A stretch of DNA of 64,000 nucleotides from Phascolomyces articulosus (GCA_025677815.1 JAIXMP010000007.1:1488001-1552000); one strand, 5' to 3'; numbered from the stretch's first letter, positions 47,301-60,903 are shown. Notes: generated by a model not told the origin, from the letters alone. Made by a program: numbers and translations.

Positions 47301-49835
47301 TTATATATATAAAAAAGACATTCTTCTATTGATCATCCTACTCCTCTCTCTCTTTAACACTTGAATAGTTTATATTGTTTCTCCTTCTTGAATAATTACT
47401 TTTCTTTACCTTAATTCCATCCATCCGAAAATTGTATGTGTATGTGTGTCAAAAATCTGTGTTGTCGCCCTACTTTTTTTTTCAATAGGTCTGTGTTCAA
47501 AATGACCCGGAAATGATAAACCCTCTCTCTCTCAATATCTCCTTCCTTTCCCCCTTACTCTCTTCTCCGCCCTTTTCTTCATTGAGTATTCAAATACTAC
47601 TTCTTGTTCAAAAAGAACAATGAGAATAAGCCAAATAACTTGGATTATTTTTTTTGGGGGGGAGGGGAGAGAAAATAGTCAATCACAAGGAAAAAGGGAA
47701 ATATGTAAACACACAAATAGAACAAGATACGTGTCTGTTTATTATTTTAGTACTACAATTTTTGTTCATATGATGGTCAGTGCACAGAAAATAGATATAT
47801 ATATACACAACCAAAACAACGTATTTGGAATAACCGTGCAGTTCACCAAATATGTAATCATAATAAATCCCAATTTCGGAGGCTAATATTATTATTATTA
47901 TTATTATTATTATTCAATAAAGAAAAAGTTATGTTCTTAACTTCTTTGCTTATATATAGTATGGAATGAATCGGTTGGAACCGAATGAATCTATGAATAA
48001 TAATAATAATAATAATAATAGTTAAATAGTTATTTCAAAAGAAGGAGAAAGAAGAGAGAGAGAGAGAGGGGGTTTTGTTAGTATTTTTTTTTTTTCATGT
48101 AGTACTACTTGCACATCACATCATCCTTTCTTTTCTTATAAGTTTAACTATATTCATTCATGTTCTCTTTATTGGTCTATATAAATAGCGTCTTTATCTA
48201 AGACACATCATCTATCACACTTTGAAATTTAAAAAGTGCTACAAACTATTTTATAATTTATACGACGTGATTTGCTGCATCACTTTTTTTTTTTTGACTT
48301 GGCTTTCAAATCTCGGTCGAATCAACACGAAATAGTTATCAGCCGAAATGGGGGAAAGGGGGAGATAAAATTGGGGGAGACAAAAAAGTGTTGAGAAAAA
48401 AGAAAAGAGTATTTTTCATAAATGATATATTGTTGTTATTGTTATGAATTGAGAATAATGATATTTCCCGAGGAATAAGTTCTTATCATTTATTCATTAT
48501 CATTGTTCATTATTATTGTTGTTATTTGATGTATATTTTTCTATTTTAAATGATGAAGAATGGGAATAATAATAATAGTAAAAATAAAACCCATCTGCAT
48601 TGTTCCTTATTATTTTTTTTTTGATTGTCCCAGTGAATGCAAGACGATCATAATAATATTTGTTATAGTCGGGAAAAAGTTTCAAAATGAGGAGGTAATC
48701 TATTTTTGGGGGGAGAAGAAGAAGAAGAAGAAGAAAGAGAGGGAAAAGGAATAAAGAAGAAGAATAAAAAAAGGGGATGTTATATGATAAATTATAGACG
48801 ACAAGAAGAAAGAATAATAAAAAGAAGGGTCAAAAAGGTTTTGGGAAAAATAAAGTGATGAAAGGGGATTAAAAAAAAAAGAGTTGTATTTTTTTTTGGG
48901 GGGGAGGAAGAAGAGGAAGAAGAAGTAGTATTTCTAATAAGTAATATTTTATGACAAGTAAAACTCAACCACGGAGTGCATGAAGAAGCATATATTTATA
49001 ATAACAGATTACCTGCCGGGCCATTCTTTTGAAAAGGTCACAAGAACAATAAAAAAAAAGGGGCAAGTTTTTTTTGGGGGGGAGGAGGAGTACTATTATT
49101 CATCATCATTAACTAGACTTTTTGTATTATTAGGGTTAAGCTTGGGTTTATATATTATTATTATTATTATTATATATACATTATTATATATACATTATAC
49201 GAAAAGGCTTGCATAAAAGTAGGCATTATTAGGTCCCACTTAAATCAACCCCATGATTTCAAAGGGAAAAAAAAGAGATTGAAGGTGTACGATTCTAGTC
49301 TATTCATCTATATCTTTTTTTTTAAAAAAAAAAAAAAAGTAAAAAGCCTAATGAGAAATAACAGTATAACAATCCAACCAAGAAGAAAAAGTTATCTGTG
49401 TCTTGTGTTAGGTTGTCAACGCCTCTTTTTTTTTTATTCGGCGCATTCTGGGAGCATTTGTGCATCTTGGGAATTGTGACTCAAAGTAGTACTGATAATA
49501 GTGGTAATATATAGTAATAGTAGCATGAGTAAGTAATAAAATAGTAAATAGGTGCATTAGAATATAATAGATAAACCCCCATCACACACACACTCACTCA
49601 CTCACTCACACTCACACCACACATTTATACTCACTCATTCACACACATCTTTTTTCTTTTTTGTATTTAAACCATTCCAGTTTTGATTTCATTTCTCAAT
49701 TCTTTTTTTTCTTTTTTCTTTCACACTTTCTCGGTTTTATTTCTTCCAATTTTTTTTATTTAAACCTATCTGGTTTATTGTTCTTCTTGTTATTATTATT
49801 TTCTACATATTATTTACTATATTATTTTTATTATT
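44319..49835. other. long non-coding region upstream of the TALE homeobox gene
   Basis: 5.5 kb without a convincing gene. It is dominated by homopolymers and di/trinucleotide repeats: (TTA)n near 47886-47914, (AAT)n near 47995-48021, CT/GA tracts, and CACTCA repeats near 49584-49625. Between 47.6 and 49.1 kb a T-run/G-run/purine motif recurs. Small ORFs are translated repeats. The last few hundred bases should contain the homeobox promoter and 5' UTR. Confidence 0.6.
47648..49083 (+). repeat. dispersed motif: T-run joined to G-run then GA-rich purines
   Basis: Three near-identical junctions, T8-9 followed directly by G7 and then AGG plus purine-rich DNA, occur at 47648-47663, 48889-48905 and 49068-49083. 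A weaker one (T5 G6 A, then repeated GAA) is at 48703-48714. All have the same orientation. They are not in tandem, and the sequences between them are unrelated. Confidence 0.6.
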
Positions 49836-51156
49836 ATGAAAAATAACGTCATGACATTCATCACTACTACCCGTTCAGATGTAAATATACTCATCCTTTT
49901 TTATGTTGAATAAATCATTACCATTCTTTATAATTTTTTTAACATTTTATATATGAAATGATGGAATAGTCGCGTGTCTTTTGTCCTTTAGTATTGTATC
50001 ATGACTCTCCTTCGAATCGATTGACATCTTTACAAATACAACAACAATCTTCTTTGATCGAACGTCACCGAGAAAAAACAACAGAAATGCTTCAATATAA
50101 TGCTCAAGTATGGGCTTCTACAAGAAGAGCCACTCTTCATGGTAAATACAGATGAATTTATTATGAATGAAGGAAAAAAAAAAAAAAAAAAAAAAAAAAA
50201 CTAATGAAATGATGGTGTAATTATTATCAGAAAAATACAATACTGCGGCGACAACAACAACAACAACAAAAGGAGTAGAAGAAGAGGATGATCACATTGA
50301 TGTGTCTCCGAGTACAAGCACAAGCTCCGCATCTAGTGCATCGTCCAGTTCTAGTTGGACAAGTAACAATAGTTCGTGTGACAGCATTGCTACGATCGAT
50401 AATACAAATAGGGTACACTGTTATTCTTCACCTCGTCTGGGTGTGAAGGACTTGCTGTCACCTGATATCTATCCATCGTCAAAAGACATGCCTCCTCCCC
50501 CCTTACCCGTTCTGAAACAGGTCACCTCAGCACCATCACCAGTACCACCTACACATCACACACCATCAACGCCTACAACAACAACAACAACGACAAACAA
50601 TCATCATCATCATCATAAATCCAATAACAACAGCAACAACAATAATAATAACAATAATACAGATGCTACCAAAAAACGTCGACGAGGTAATCTTCCTAAA
50701 GAAGTGACTGAATTCTTAAAAGGTTGGCTTGTAGACCATAAGAAACATCCTTACCCATCGGAAAAAGAAAAGATTCAACTTGCCAATCGTACAGGTTTAA
50801 CTGTCAATCAAATCAGTAATTGGTTTATTAATGCAAGACGACGTATCTTACAACCCATGTTAGAATCAGAATCTTTGAATGCTCAATTGATGGCTTATTC
50901 AGAAATGGCTTCTATTGAACAGAAAAAACGTCGTCAGTTGGATATTTATGCTTATCAAGGTTTTGCAGGTAACATATCCATGACTTTGTATACGTAGTAA
51001 TACCTTTCTTTTTATCTTTTACTAAAATGTCTTTCTACGTACATAGATGGCTATGGTGCTGATGATAATCGTAAATGGGCTTTTAGACGAACCAAACTTC
51101 CAGCATTTGATGTTACTGAACATGATCATCATTATTCATCCCTTGTTATGCGATAA
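49836..51156 (+). CDS. TALE-class homeobox transcription factor
   Basis: Four exons: 49836-49880, 49970-50141, 50231-50968 and 51047-51156, giving 354 residues. The homeodomain lies at about residues 222-280: basic arm KKRRRGNLPKEV, helix 1 TEFLKGWLVDH, the three-residue loop extension HPYPS, helix 2 KEKIQLANRTGL, and recognition helix QISNWFINARRR. This is the KN/TALE signature. The regions before it are Ser/Thr/Pro-, His- and Asn-rich (low complexity), and the tail ends EHDHHYSSLVMR. TALE proteins bind TGAC-like sites, often as heterodimers, and in fungi control development or mating identity. Exon 1 was chosen because the GAT|GTAAAT donor and AATAG acceptor keep the frame. Intron 2 carries a 27-nt A-run. 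Nuclear. Confidence 0.88.
50174..50200. repeat. poly-A tract (27 nt) in intron 2 of the homeobox gene
   Basis: Uninterrupted A-run within the 89-nt intron 50142-50230. It is a likely slippage site and a risk for sequencing error. Confidence 0.85.
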
Positions 51157-51289
51157 ATCCTTCCTTCCTTCCTTCTTATTATTATTTTTTCTTGTGCTGT
51201 TTTTTTAATGTCTTTTATATTCTTTTCATCATTTGCACATTCACTTCTTTCGTATATTTAGTCATTTTTACATATACATATATACCTTA

Positions 51290-51325
<36 letters not shown>

Positions 51326-54300
51326 TTTTTATACATATTCTCTTTTTTTTCTTCTTCTTCAGTATCGTTTCTTACTTTTTTTTTTGTCGTTCAGTTTCTT
51401 TTTCTTTTTTTCTTTTTTTTTTTTGTATATCTGTACAGTATTATTCTTCTATTTGGTGAATCTAGTCACCAATATTATTATATATTCTCCTTCTCGGTCT
51501 TGCAAACACTCTCTTTTGACAACAACTTTCCTCCTTACTCTTTTTTTTTATTATTATTATTTTTATTACTTTGTCTTTTGACACATATCATAAGGATTTT
51601 CCACACACATTACACACGTACCCTATCTATTTTTCCCCTTTTTAAACTTTTATGTCAGCTGCTACCTGCATCTTTCCCATTGCATACGACGTTTTTTTTT
51701 TCAACAAACAAAAAAACATACACACACACACTTTATATCGAACAACAACAACAACAAACAACAAATAATAACAACATAACAAACTTTTTTTTTTCTTTTA
51801 CCATGCAACTTACTCCAATTTTCTCCATTTGGTTATACTCAATACGATCCTTTTTCCAAAGTTATATAGCTAGTGTCTTTTCCTTTATATATATATATAT
51901 ATATATATATATCATCATCATCAACATTCTTATTATTATTATGTAACGTACTTTATTCTTCTTTATTTTTTTTTACATATTACGTTCTTCACATAACATC
52001 ACATACCATAAAAACAAACAAACATAACTACATCATCTACCGATATATATTTCTCTTCTCTCTCTCTCTCTCTCTTTTCGCATTTGTAATAAACAACATT
52101 TATCAAGTGTTTCTTTATTTTTTGAAGGCTGAAAACATGAAAGATGAAGAATAATAAACGGATAGTATCCCGATGATAGGAGGATCGGGGCACCCGTGAC
52201 ATCTTCCTTTTCTTTTATACATGTGTGAGTGTGTGAACATCAGCAAATCATAATTTACCGAATTTTGAACCGACTGTTGACGATCCTGATACTCTTTTTT
52301 TTTAAAGAGTGATATTTTATAAATGACAATAATAATGATGGTAAGACGAACCCAACAATGCACCCTGATTTTTTTTATTATTATTATTCTATGGATGATG
52401 TGAACTTATCTAATGGAACGACGAATCATCGAATGGTTATATCTATCTTACTTTAATTGATGGAAATCAATGCATCAACATCTGATGACAACTATAGCTA
52501 CTGATGATTGCATAAGCAAATTCATTATTAGAAGAAAAGAAAAAGGAGGAGAATGATTGACATATCTTTCTATATATATATAAGGGAGAGGGGAAGTATA
52601 TAGTTAGTTGTTACTGATTCAATATGTATTATTATAATGATTTGTACAGAAAAGGGATCAATTTCGTGGAGAAGTCTTATTATTATTATTGAATGGTAAG
52701 TGTTGTTGTCCCGTAAATAAATAAATAATAAATAAATAAATAAATAAAACTCGGGTCCATGCGTTATTATATATTCACACAACTACTTTGATCTCGTGTT
52801 TTATTTAGGTAAGAACTTCTTTTAACCTATAAACAAAATAAAATAAAATAAAAACACCCCCTTGTTTTTTTTTTCTTTCATCTAAATCCCCATATCAATA
52901 ATGTAATATGAAGCATATATCAACATCCATTCCTTAAAATGATCATCCATGCATTCTTTCCATGTATATCGATTTATTTATAATATAAAGAATATCAAGA
53001 AGTATTTTCCTTTCTCCTTTTCTTTTGTGTATCACTCCTTCAAGAAGACAGGATGATGTGTCATAATTATGTATGTAAATCAACTTTTTGGCGTTAAGTG
53101 ACCCTAAACTTTTTTTGCAGGATAAAGTTTGTTAGGGGGGAGGATTATCACAATAAGTCGTAAATGCTGAGTCCTTATTTATTTTACTTTACTTCAAGAT
53201 TTGTATCATAGAGTTACACATTCTTCTTTTATATAATACAATTTATAAATGTATATATATATATATATCCATCACGCGGTACGATCACTTGGGGGTTTGA
53301 GTGAATATGAGTTGTCAGTTCCACAGATATATCTCCAGTTACCCGGAAGTACGGGTAAAGAGAACCATCTATTTTACTTTACACACTTTCATCACTTTAA
53401 CTGAAGAAGAGAATGAATCAATGACGATAATGTTTCAATAAATATATAGCATGAAAACTTTATTAAGATTACTTGCTTTCTTCTTTATATGTATATATAT
53501 ATCAATATATTACTTATTGGATCAAGGAAGCCTCTTCTTCTTTTTTTTTTTTTTTGGATGTGTGACAATATAAATAATAAAATTCTACACGGGTATTCTC
53601 GTGATTTATAAACCCATCAAACATTTGACATTGAAAGGGCTTTTATATTTATATATATAAAAATATATAAAGAACTTTTATGTACAACGTGAATATTTTT
53701 TTTATACTGTACAACACTTACACAACATTTTTAAACTTAATTCCTCAACATCCGAACTTGTTTTTTTTAAAAAAAAAAAGGTCCCGAGGGTGGGTGGGGG
53801 GAGAGGATGATGGAGGAAGGAAGGAGTTATAACTAAATGGCATAAATAAGAAGTTGTTATAGATTTATCTAATAGTCTATTATTCCATCATCTTCATCAT
53901 CATCATAATAGATAGCCCAAATTTCATATAAAAAAATGTGGAAACTCAGAAGAGAAAATGTTCATTATATATGTGTGCGGTCTGTGCGTTTCAAAAGAAC
54001 TTTCCTATTCGATCCATCATACATATAAGTTTCTAAAATCACCCCCCCCTTCCACCTCCTTCTCTCTTACTATGTACTAAGTACTTAATAACTTATACGA
54101 GTGGTATGACTTGATCATTTCTCATATCATGTAAAAAACAAAAAAAAACCATTTTACAGATCGCCGATTCAGTCTGATGGATAAAGTAACTCTATTCTAG
54201 GTAATCCATTTTTTTTTATATAAGAGAAGGGATTCTTCATTCGTCACTACAGTAACTTTACGTGATCAGTCATTTTTTTTTATGCTCTGACCAACACTTT

Positions 54301-54583
54301 GGTTATATGTCTCTCTTTCGGTGTTGCTTGATTTAGAAAATAATGCGGGGAAAATAAAGAATGGCGCGGTATAGATAATAGTTGTTAAACACTTTCAACA
54401 AATCCCATATAAAAATATAACTATTAGATATATATATATATATATATTCATCTGTCACCCGACAAACATCTATTATAAAAAATACACCGTGGGATTTTTT
54501 TTTATCATCACATCTTTCAAATGAATCTCACTTGTATTATTATTGAATAGTTATTTTGCATTATCCTTGTTTTCTATGTATAC

Positions 54584-54612
<29 letters not shown>
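54584..54612. repeat. poly-A tract (29 nt)
   Basis: The longest homopolymer seen in the window, inside the non-coding region downstream of the homeobox gene. It is immediately followed by AAGAGTGGCGC. No target-site duplication or element body was found beside it. Confidence 0.8.
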
Positions 54613-54615
<3 letters not shown>

Positions 54616-57066
54616 TGGCGCAATCTATCTCTTTATTGTTTCCCATTGTAAAAAAAAGTGTCTATTCTATTATGAGAGAGATGGTGCCGTTGTCGTCTTA
54701 CAATTGAAGAAGGGGAAGAAAAATACGTCATTTTCACATTCAGTTTTCTATTCTTGTTATTGTGTTCCTTAAAAAAAGAAAGGAGCACAACATCCATAGA
54801 ATAATTCATGCTATATCTCATCATGTCAATTTAATCTACAAGAGTAAAGGGAGAGATAATAGAAAAGATAAGAATGATAAAAAAAAGTGCTATGCTATTA
54901 TGATAGCTAAACTAAGTTTTGGAATGAAATATTATCATTGACCCACTTTACTAAATAAAATATTATGTAGTATATAATCAATTCATTTTTCCTTGAAAAT
55001 GGTCTTGTTCTTGATGACAAATCACGTTATAGGTTTTCATCATCTAATTCCTATAATGGATTCTTATTACTATTTACCCAGTTATATAATAGTATCATAA
55101 AATAGGAAGAAGATTGTAGTAAAGTTACATTTGTTGAAACTGATGAATAATGGTTGATATTCACATAAATACAAAAGATTTTTTTCTTCTTCTTATTCTC
55201 CATTTGTGGAAAGTTATCACTGACCATGTCAACTGGAAAAAATAATAATATACATGTGATAAATTATGATGAATATGGTTCTTATTAAATTGTCACAGTC
55301 ATTTATTATTCTACCCTGATATTCATTATGTAAACATGTGTAAATATATAACTACTACTTAAGATACGTGTAAAAAAAAAAATAAAAGATGCCATACTAT
55401 TATTATTATTATCATAACATTTTAATTTTGAAAGTGTGTCGATTCAAAGCAATGTTTATATAATACAATTACTTCTTCCAGACAAAACATTCTACAAGTA
55501 ATTGAGCTCCAGCTTATAGATTATAATAAAAAAAAAGTTGATGGGGAGTCATCTGCCATCATATAATAATACTAATAAAAATTCTTGGTACACACATTAT
55601 TGGTAACTACAACCATGTGAACCAGGTGACAACCATATCTCCTAGGTATGGCTTGACAAAAAAGATATAACACATCGGCACAGCTTTCCGAGTTTCGTAA
55701 GTATAGACTGAATTAGCTCATGATGTATTTACTCTTTACTTGTGATTTCCCTTGGAATGTTGTTTTGATCATCAACAAAAGATGGTCTTGTTCTTGGTAA
55801 TAATTAAATGTCAATAATAAAAAAAGAGGTGGGGGGTGGAGATGCGCCAACTGATGATGGATAAAGCGGGTTTTTTCTTTGATGACGGTGTAAAAATATA
55901 CTAAAACAAAACAAATAAGTAGGGCACTTTTTCACATTTGTATATATAAAATTTATTACCCTCAAGAAATGTTGTTCAAAGAATATGACTTTTTTTTACA
56001 TTTAAAGAAGTAATTGTTGCTGCGTTAATAAAACCAAAAAAAAAAAAAAATAGTCAATACATATTCTATATGACATGAAGTCATCAAAAAGAAATTCTTT
56101 TGTAGATTGCCTCACCGGACACATTTTTTCATTCTAGAAGAACCAATGTCATCATATGGTTTTTTTTTATTAAGAGTGGTGGACAATAATGTCTTTAGTA
56201 TATTTAGATGGGTTACCGCTTTTTTTTTTCAAGCAAACAACCTGCAGATTATGCAACTATTATTATAAATTAGGTAAATCTACAGTACAAACCGGATGAA
56301 TGGGTTCAATATGTACTAAATCGATATTGTGTTAAAAGAGCAGAAGGGGGGAGTTGTTTATTATTATAAAAAAAAAGTTTCATTAGATGGATGATGATGT
56401 GGGTAACAAAGATGCAAGTATCCTGAATTTCATCGTACGTATAGCTGACAACAATTATCACCATTATTATAAAAAAAACAACAACTTAGATCTTTGATCT
56501 ATTTCATGATTATACTTGGAAAATAATGAGAAATCGTTCCCCTCATTTTAAAAACAAGTTTCTCAAATGATGAGATGCATCTTTTTTTTCATATTCGTTG
56601 CATTAGTATACACTTCTATTTACATTACTATGTAAAAAATAAAAATAAAAAATAACGTCTGTGGGTTGACTAAAGTGGTAAAAAAGTAGTTATGCATATG
56701 CATAATATCCCCATTATCACGCGATTATATCATCATTATCATTATCATAATAGAGTATTCATTTTGGTAAAGTCATTGGAATTTGTTGCCTAACCTGACA
56801 TAGGCACATGTATTATTGAGAGAGTTAGAAAGAAAGAGAGAGAGGTAGTAGGGCAAAAAAAAAAGTGGGTAAGAAAAAAAAAATAACAGTTTGAAATAAA
56901 GGAAAGAGAAAGTGATTTGATTACGTATACTCGTATATAAAAAAAAAGTGAGAGAGTTATAAGTGATAAAAAAGAAGAAGTAGAGGGAGTAAATAAGTAG
57001 GAAAAAAGGAATTATAAGGTTATAAAAAAAAAAGAGGTTTGAGAAGAATAATGGTTCATAACTAAA

Positions 57067-57067
57067 A

Positions 57068-57099
<32 letters not shown>
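57067..57099. repeat. (AAT)n microsatellite
   Basis: About eleven AAT units directly 3' of the stop codon of the Msb1/Mug8-like gene (minus strand), so probably in its 3' UTR. Confidence 0.85.
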
Positions 57100-57101
<2 letters not shown>

Positions 57102-58927
57102 TTAAGATGAAATAGGACCGCCATAATGCTGTTGTTGTAAATGCTTTTTAGAATTCATTTTCATTACTCGTCGCATCATACTCTTGACATGTTTTTGTTT
57201 TTGTCGTTGGTATTCTTCATCATAATCTTCTTCTGCACGTACGGTTTCTTCACTACTGAATTCACTTTCTAAACCTGCTTGCGAACGTGGTTTACGAAGG
57301 TTAATAATCTTCATTTGTGATAAAGAATGATTAATTTTTTTAAGATGCGATATTTGAGCTGCCTTGCTATCTCGTTCGATGGTAGGACATTCATAAGACA
57401 TTGTGCATAAAGGCGTAAATTCAGTAAATGCACGTCCAATTTGAGCTTCCGGTGTCGTCGCTGCTGTTTGTTCCGCATTCTTTTGGAATAAATACGAGCA
57501 AGCAAAAGGATCTGCAGGTACAGGCACCTTGGGTTTACTTGCTTCCGAAATGATACGGAACATCAATGGAGAAGCATTGGGGTCATAATCACCCAAATGT
57601 TGACAAAAGACAGAAATCCAAGGTTCTTCAGGTTCAATTTCTTCTGGTTCATAATCATCATCCAACATGGCACGAATTCCTTGAGTATTGGTAGCCCAAT
57701 CACTGCTGGTATATCGAATCTTACGAATCAATCGATCATACGATTTGGCTTTGGCACGTGCTGCCTCGGTCTTTGACATGGGTTGACATTCATAATATTT
57801 GTCGCCTGTATTGCTGCAGGTGGAGATTCTAGCAAATCCAGAGTCGACGCGGTCGAGCCATTGTTTTTTATGTTCCAGATGAATTCGTTTTGAATGTTCA
57901 ATAATCATTCGAGTCAAGAAATGACTGGCTTTTTCAGCAATAATGGGATCACAATCAGCAGGTCCAAGTGTTACTTTACCCATAGCTTCACCCAAATGAT
58001 AAGCATCCATCAAATTTTCGTTTTTATGTTGCATCAATTCAACCAAAAAGTCCAAAATTTCAATCAAAAGTTGTTCTCCCTTGAGTGTTAACAACTTGGA
58101 AAGACTCGACAATGTACAAGCTATATCATAAATGATAAGGATGATGGTTTGTTAAGATGTATATATCCCCTTGAATTTCCCTTATTCCTTTAGTCTCTCT
58201 TTTTTTTCTTCTGCTTTTAGTTCATTATCTCTCCTTTTGTTTTAAAACCAACAAAAATACTTCTTTATTGGTTTTACTTTGAGAATAATGATAATATAAA
58301 CAAAAAAATAAAAATAAAAATAAAAAACGTTTGATAGAATAACTTACTTTCATAATTGATAATTCGCCAAACATTTTTGGGTACAATTCGCTCCTGACTG
58401 CACCATAAAGTATCCTGCATCAAAGTAGCTACAGAATGAATGCTGACGTGGACGACATCTTCGGGAGTACAACTTTGTTCTCTAAAGACTTTGAGGAATA
58501 AAACGCTGCTTGGTGCTGTACAATAACAATGTGTGTACATACATTGGATAAATAAAAATGTAATGTATAGAAATTGGATAGTACTTTTTTCTCTTTTTTT
58601 TTTCCCTCTCAGTCCTCCCTTTTTCCTTTCTCTCTCTCACAAGTCCCCCCTCCTCTCTCTCTCTCTCTGTGTCTCTCACTCCTCCACTTTCTCCTTCAAT
58701 CAAATTTCTTTACTACTACGGCTACTATATCCTTTTTTTTTCTCACCTGATTTTCGTAGAATTTTTCGTTCATGTAAACCTATTTTTTTTAATGATTAGT
58801 TAAGAGTCAATAATGAGTTATTCAGAATAAATAATAATAATAATAAAAAGGATAATTTACCTCGTCTTCGTATTTCATTCATACAAATACGAGTTACTTG
58901 AGCCGCAAAATCGAATGAATAAAGCAT
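57102..58927 (-). CDS. Msb1/Mug8-like polarity protein (RhoGAP-related domain)
   Basis: Four exons: 58861-58927, 58747-58779, 58348-58515 and 57102-58120, giving 428 residues. The helical first 200 residues (QVTRICMNEIRRRG, SVLFLKVFREQSC, KLLTLKGEQLLIEILDFLVE, NLMDAYHLGEAMGKVTLGPA, IIAEKASHFLTRMIIEHSKR) resemble the Msb1/Mug8 domain, a RhoGAP-related fold found in fungal proteins that support Cdc42/Rho1-driven polarity. The usual RhoGAP arginine finger could not be identified. A middle part contains SSDWATNTQGIRAML and acidic EPEEIEPEEP, and the C-terminus is basic and coiled (QRQKQKHVKSMMRRVMKMNS). It is shorter than yeast Msb1 (over 1000 residues). It probably acts at sites of polarised growth. 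The family call is moderately sure. Confidence 0.65.
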
Positions 58928-60903
58928 ATTTTTATTTTTATTATTATTTTTTTTTTGGTCTATTATTTTTATTATCAATAAATAGATTAATAAGAATAAT
59001 TGTCCATTGGAAGGTTGTTAATATATGAATAGTTTCGTAGAAATATCAATTGACTTGTCGAAAAAGAATTTTTCATTATCAACAAAGCTGAAAGTAGTAA
59101 TAATAATAATAATAATAATAGAAGTTTTATGATGATGTAGAATCGAACAAACCTTTTTATTTTCGAGAAAAACGTATACGGGTGCAAGAAGAGGGAAAAA
59201 AGAAAAAATGACATCCACAAATGGTTCTGCTGTGTAAAAGGGTGTGTGCATTGCCCCCCCTTCTTACCAAGGAGTAAAGAGCAAATGTAAAAAACAAGAA
59301 CTTTTTCCGATTCATCAGTAACAAAATATGTCTGTAGGCGTGGTTAGGTATTATTATAGATATGCGTTAAGTGTATAAATGAATTGAGAGCTAGTCTAAT
59401 CACTCTATTAGCCCGCGCTCTCAAAATAATTTCTTCAAATACCATTGGATCATGAAGTAGGGTTGGAGAAATTAAGGGACTATAAAAAAAAAACTTCTTA
59501 TGGATGCACGATCACATTCACACCTATAATTCATCATTCTATCACTATGTCATTCTATCATAACATATTTTTTTTTACATATGGATAAATATATCAATGA
59601 GTTATCATTTACATTCTAAGGATGAAATGAAAATCAAATAAGGATATCATACCGATAAACTAAGAAGAAGAAAAGTCCCTCTCTTCTTCATTTAAGTATA
59701 TATAACAAACTCAATGGTCTGAATCCATGATATACCCGCTTTTGAAGGGGAAAGAAAGATACAGGAGGGAAAAAAGAGAAGCCCGTTATCCCGCCTTGAA
59801 AAGGAGGAAAATTAGAAATAGAAAGAGGGTAAACTTGTTACTACTACTACTTACTACTACTGATACCTTCTAAGGAAAAACCTTAAAAGGAGTTGTTTGG
59901 GAAAGAGAGAGAGAAAAAAAACTCATTTTTTTTCACGTTGTCGTTATGAAAAAGGTGTAATGTACCTTCTCTCTCTCAATCTTTCTTTCTCTCGCTTATC
60001 ATCATCATCATTTATTCTTGTTCACATACATCATCATTATCCTATTAAGTAATTATTGAATATGAGATGGGAAGGAGGAGGGATGAACATATTCTAATAA
60101 ACAGTAGTTAATAATGTGATTCTTCTAATTTTATATACCAACTTTTTTTTATCATGATGATTGATTACTCATTAAGAAAATTCATGGCATGGTTTCAATT
60201 TATTTATATTTTTGAAATAAAAATATGTAGAATGATAAACTAACTAATGGGTTATTGTTTTTTTATTGTTGTCTTTCATTCAGTACTATACAACTAGTTT
60301 AGTAAACATAGCGACAGTAGTGGATGTTATATATTCCTTATTAATGAATATTTGAACACAATTCAATATTGATCCAAAAATGATCGTCAAAGAAGTGTTA
60401 CGAAATATTTTCCTTTTCTTAATCCATCTATGTTTGTATATTATATTTGTAGGTATCCTTTCTCCCCTAAGTACATGTCTACTCTCCATAATATGAAAAT
60501 TCATATAATAATATTTCCTAGATGCATTTGTTTTTTCTTTTATCAAAGACAATCTGTTGTTTCAGGCGACTGATGGTTTAGCATCATCTTGTTGCTGGTT
60601 CTTATCCATCAATGAAAAATATAGCATTTCATAATTACCATATACTTTATTTAATAACCTAGAACAATGACAAGTAGTATAACTAAATGAAGAACTTTGA
60701 AGTAATAGATATCGAATCTACATTATATAGTTTCCTCACTTTCAATCATATATATTCACTTGTGAATTTGTCATATCAAAAAGTCCGATGTATATCAAGT
60801 GACTCTTGATTTTTTTAATTTTTTTGGAAAGCAACGTCGCGCTTTTTGTGTCTGCAAAGATTTTCTTTTTTTTTTAACAAAGTATTTCATATATACATTG
60901 ACT
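58928..60903. other. divergent intergenic region
   Basis: About 2 kb between the Msb1-like gene (-) and the Rna14-like gene (+), which are transcribed away from each other. AT-rich with (AAT)n near 59096-59119 and T-runs. An 88-codon minus ORF (60286-60552) has no recognisable family and lies in AT-rich DNA, so it is not called. Confidence 0.5.

Larger units (their letters stand above)
51157..57101. other. long non-coding region downstream of the TALE homeobox gene
   Basis: 5.9 kb with no supported gene. The first ~800 nt are T-rich with (TTA)n (about 51293-51324), T-runs, a TA repeat (51887-51912) and a CT repeat (52057-52074). The open frames there encode only Phe/Leu/Tyr/Ser strings and are repeat translations. 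Further on it is AT-rich with scattered A-runs, including 29 A at 54584-54612. A G-rich patch lies near 53786-53806. Confidence 0.6.

Noticed and set aside
49584..49625. CACTCA-type short repeats as a possible CRISPR-like or regulatory array
   Set aside because: Imperfect simple repeat with no spacers; the genome is eukaryotic.
51233..51946. 237-codon + ORF downstream of the homeobox gene, with overlapping 129- and 93-codon ORFs
   Set aside because: The translations are strings of Phe, Leu, Tyr and Ser from T-rich repeats, with no domain and no homopolymer-free core; read as 3' UTR and repeat DNA.
53786..53806. G-rich patch as a G-quadruplex
   Set aside because: Only three clear GGG runs with short loops, the last run long; a fourth independent run is lacking, so the claim would be weak.
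54584..54612. Poly-A tract as the tail of a LINE or other retroposon
   Set aside because: No element body or target-site duplication could be seen beside it; many shorter A/T runs occur in the region, so simple slippage is enough.
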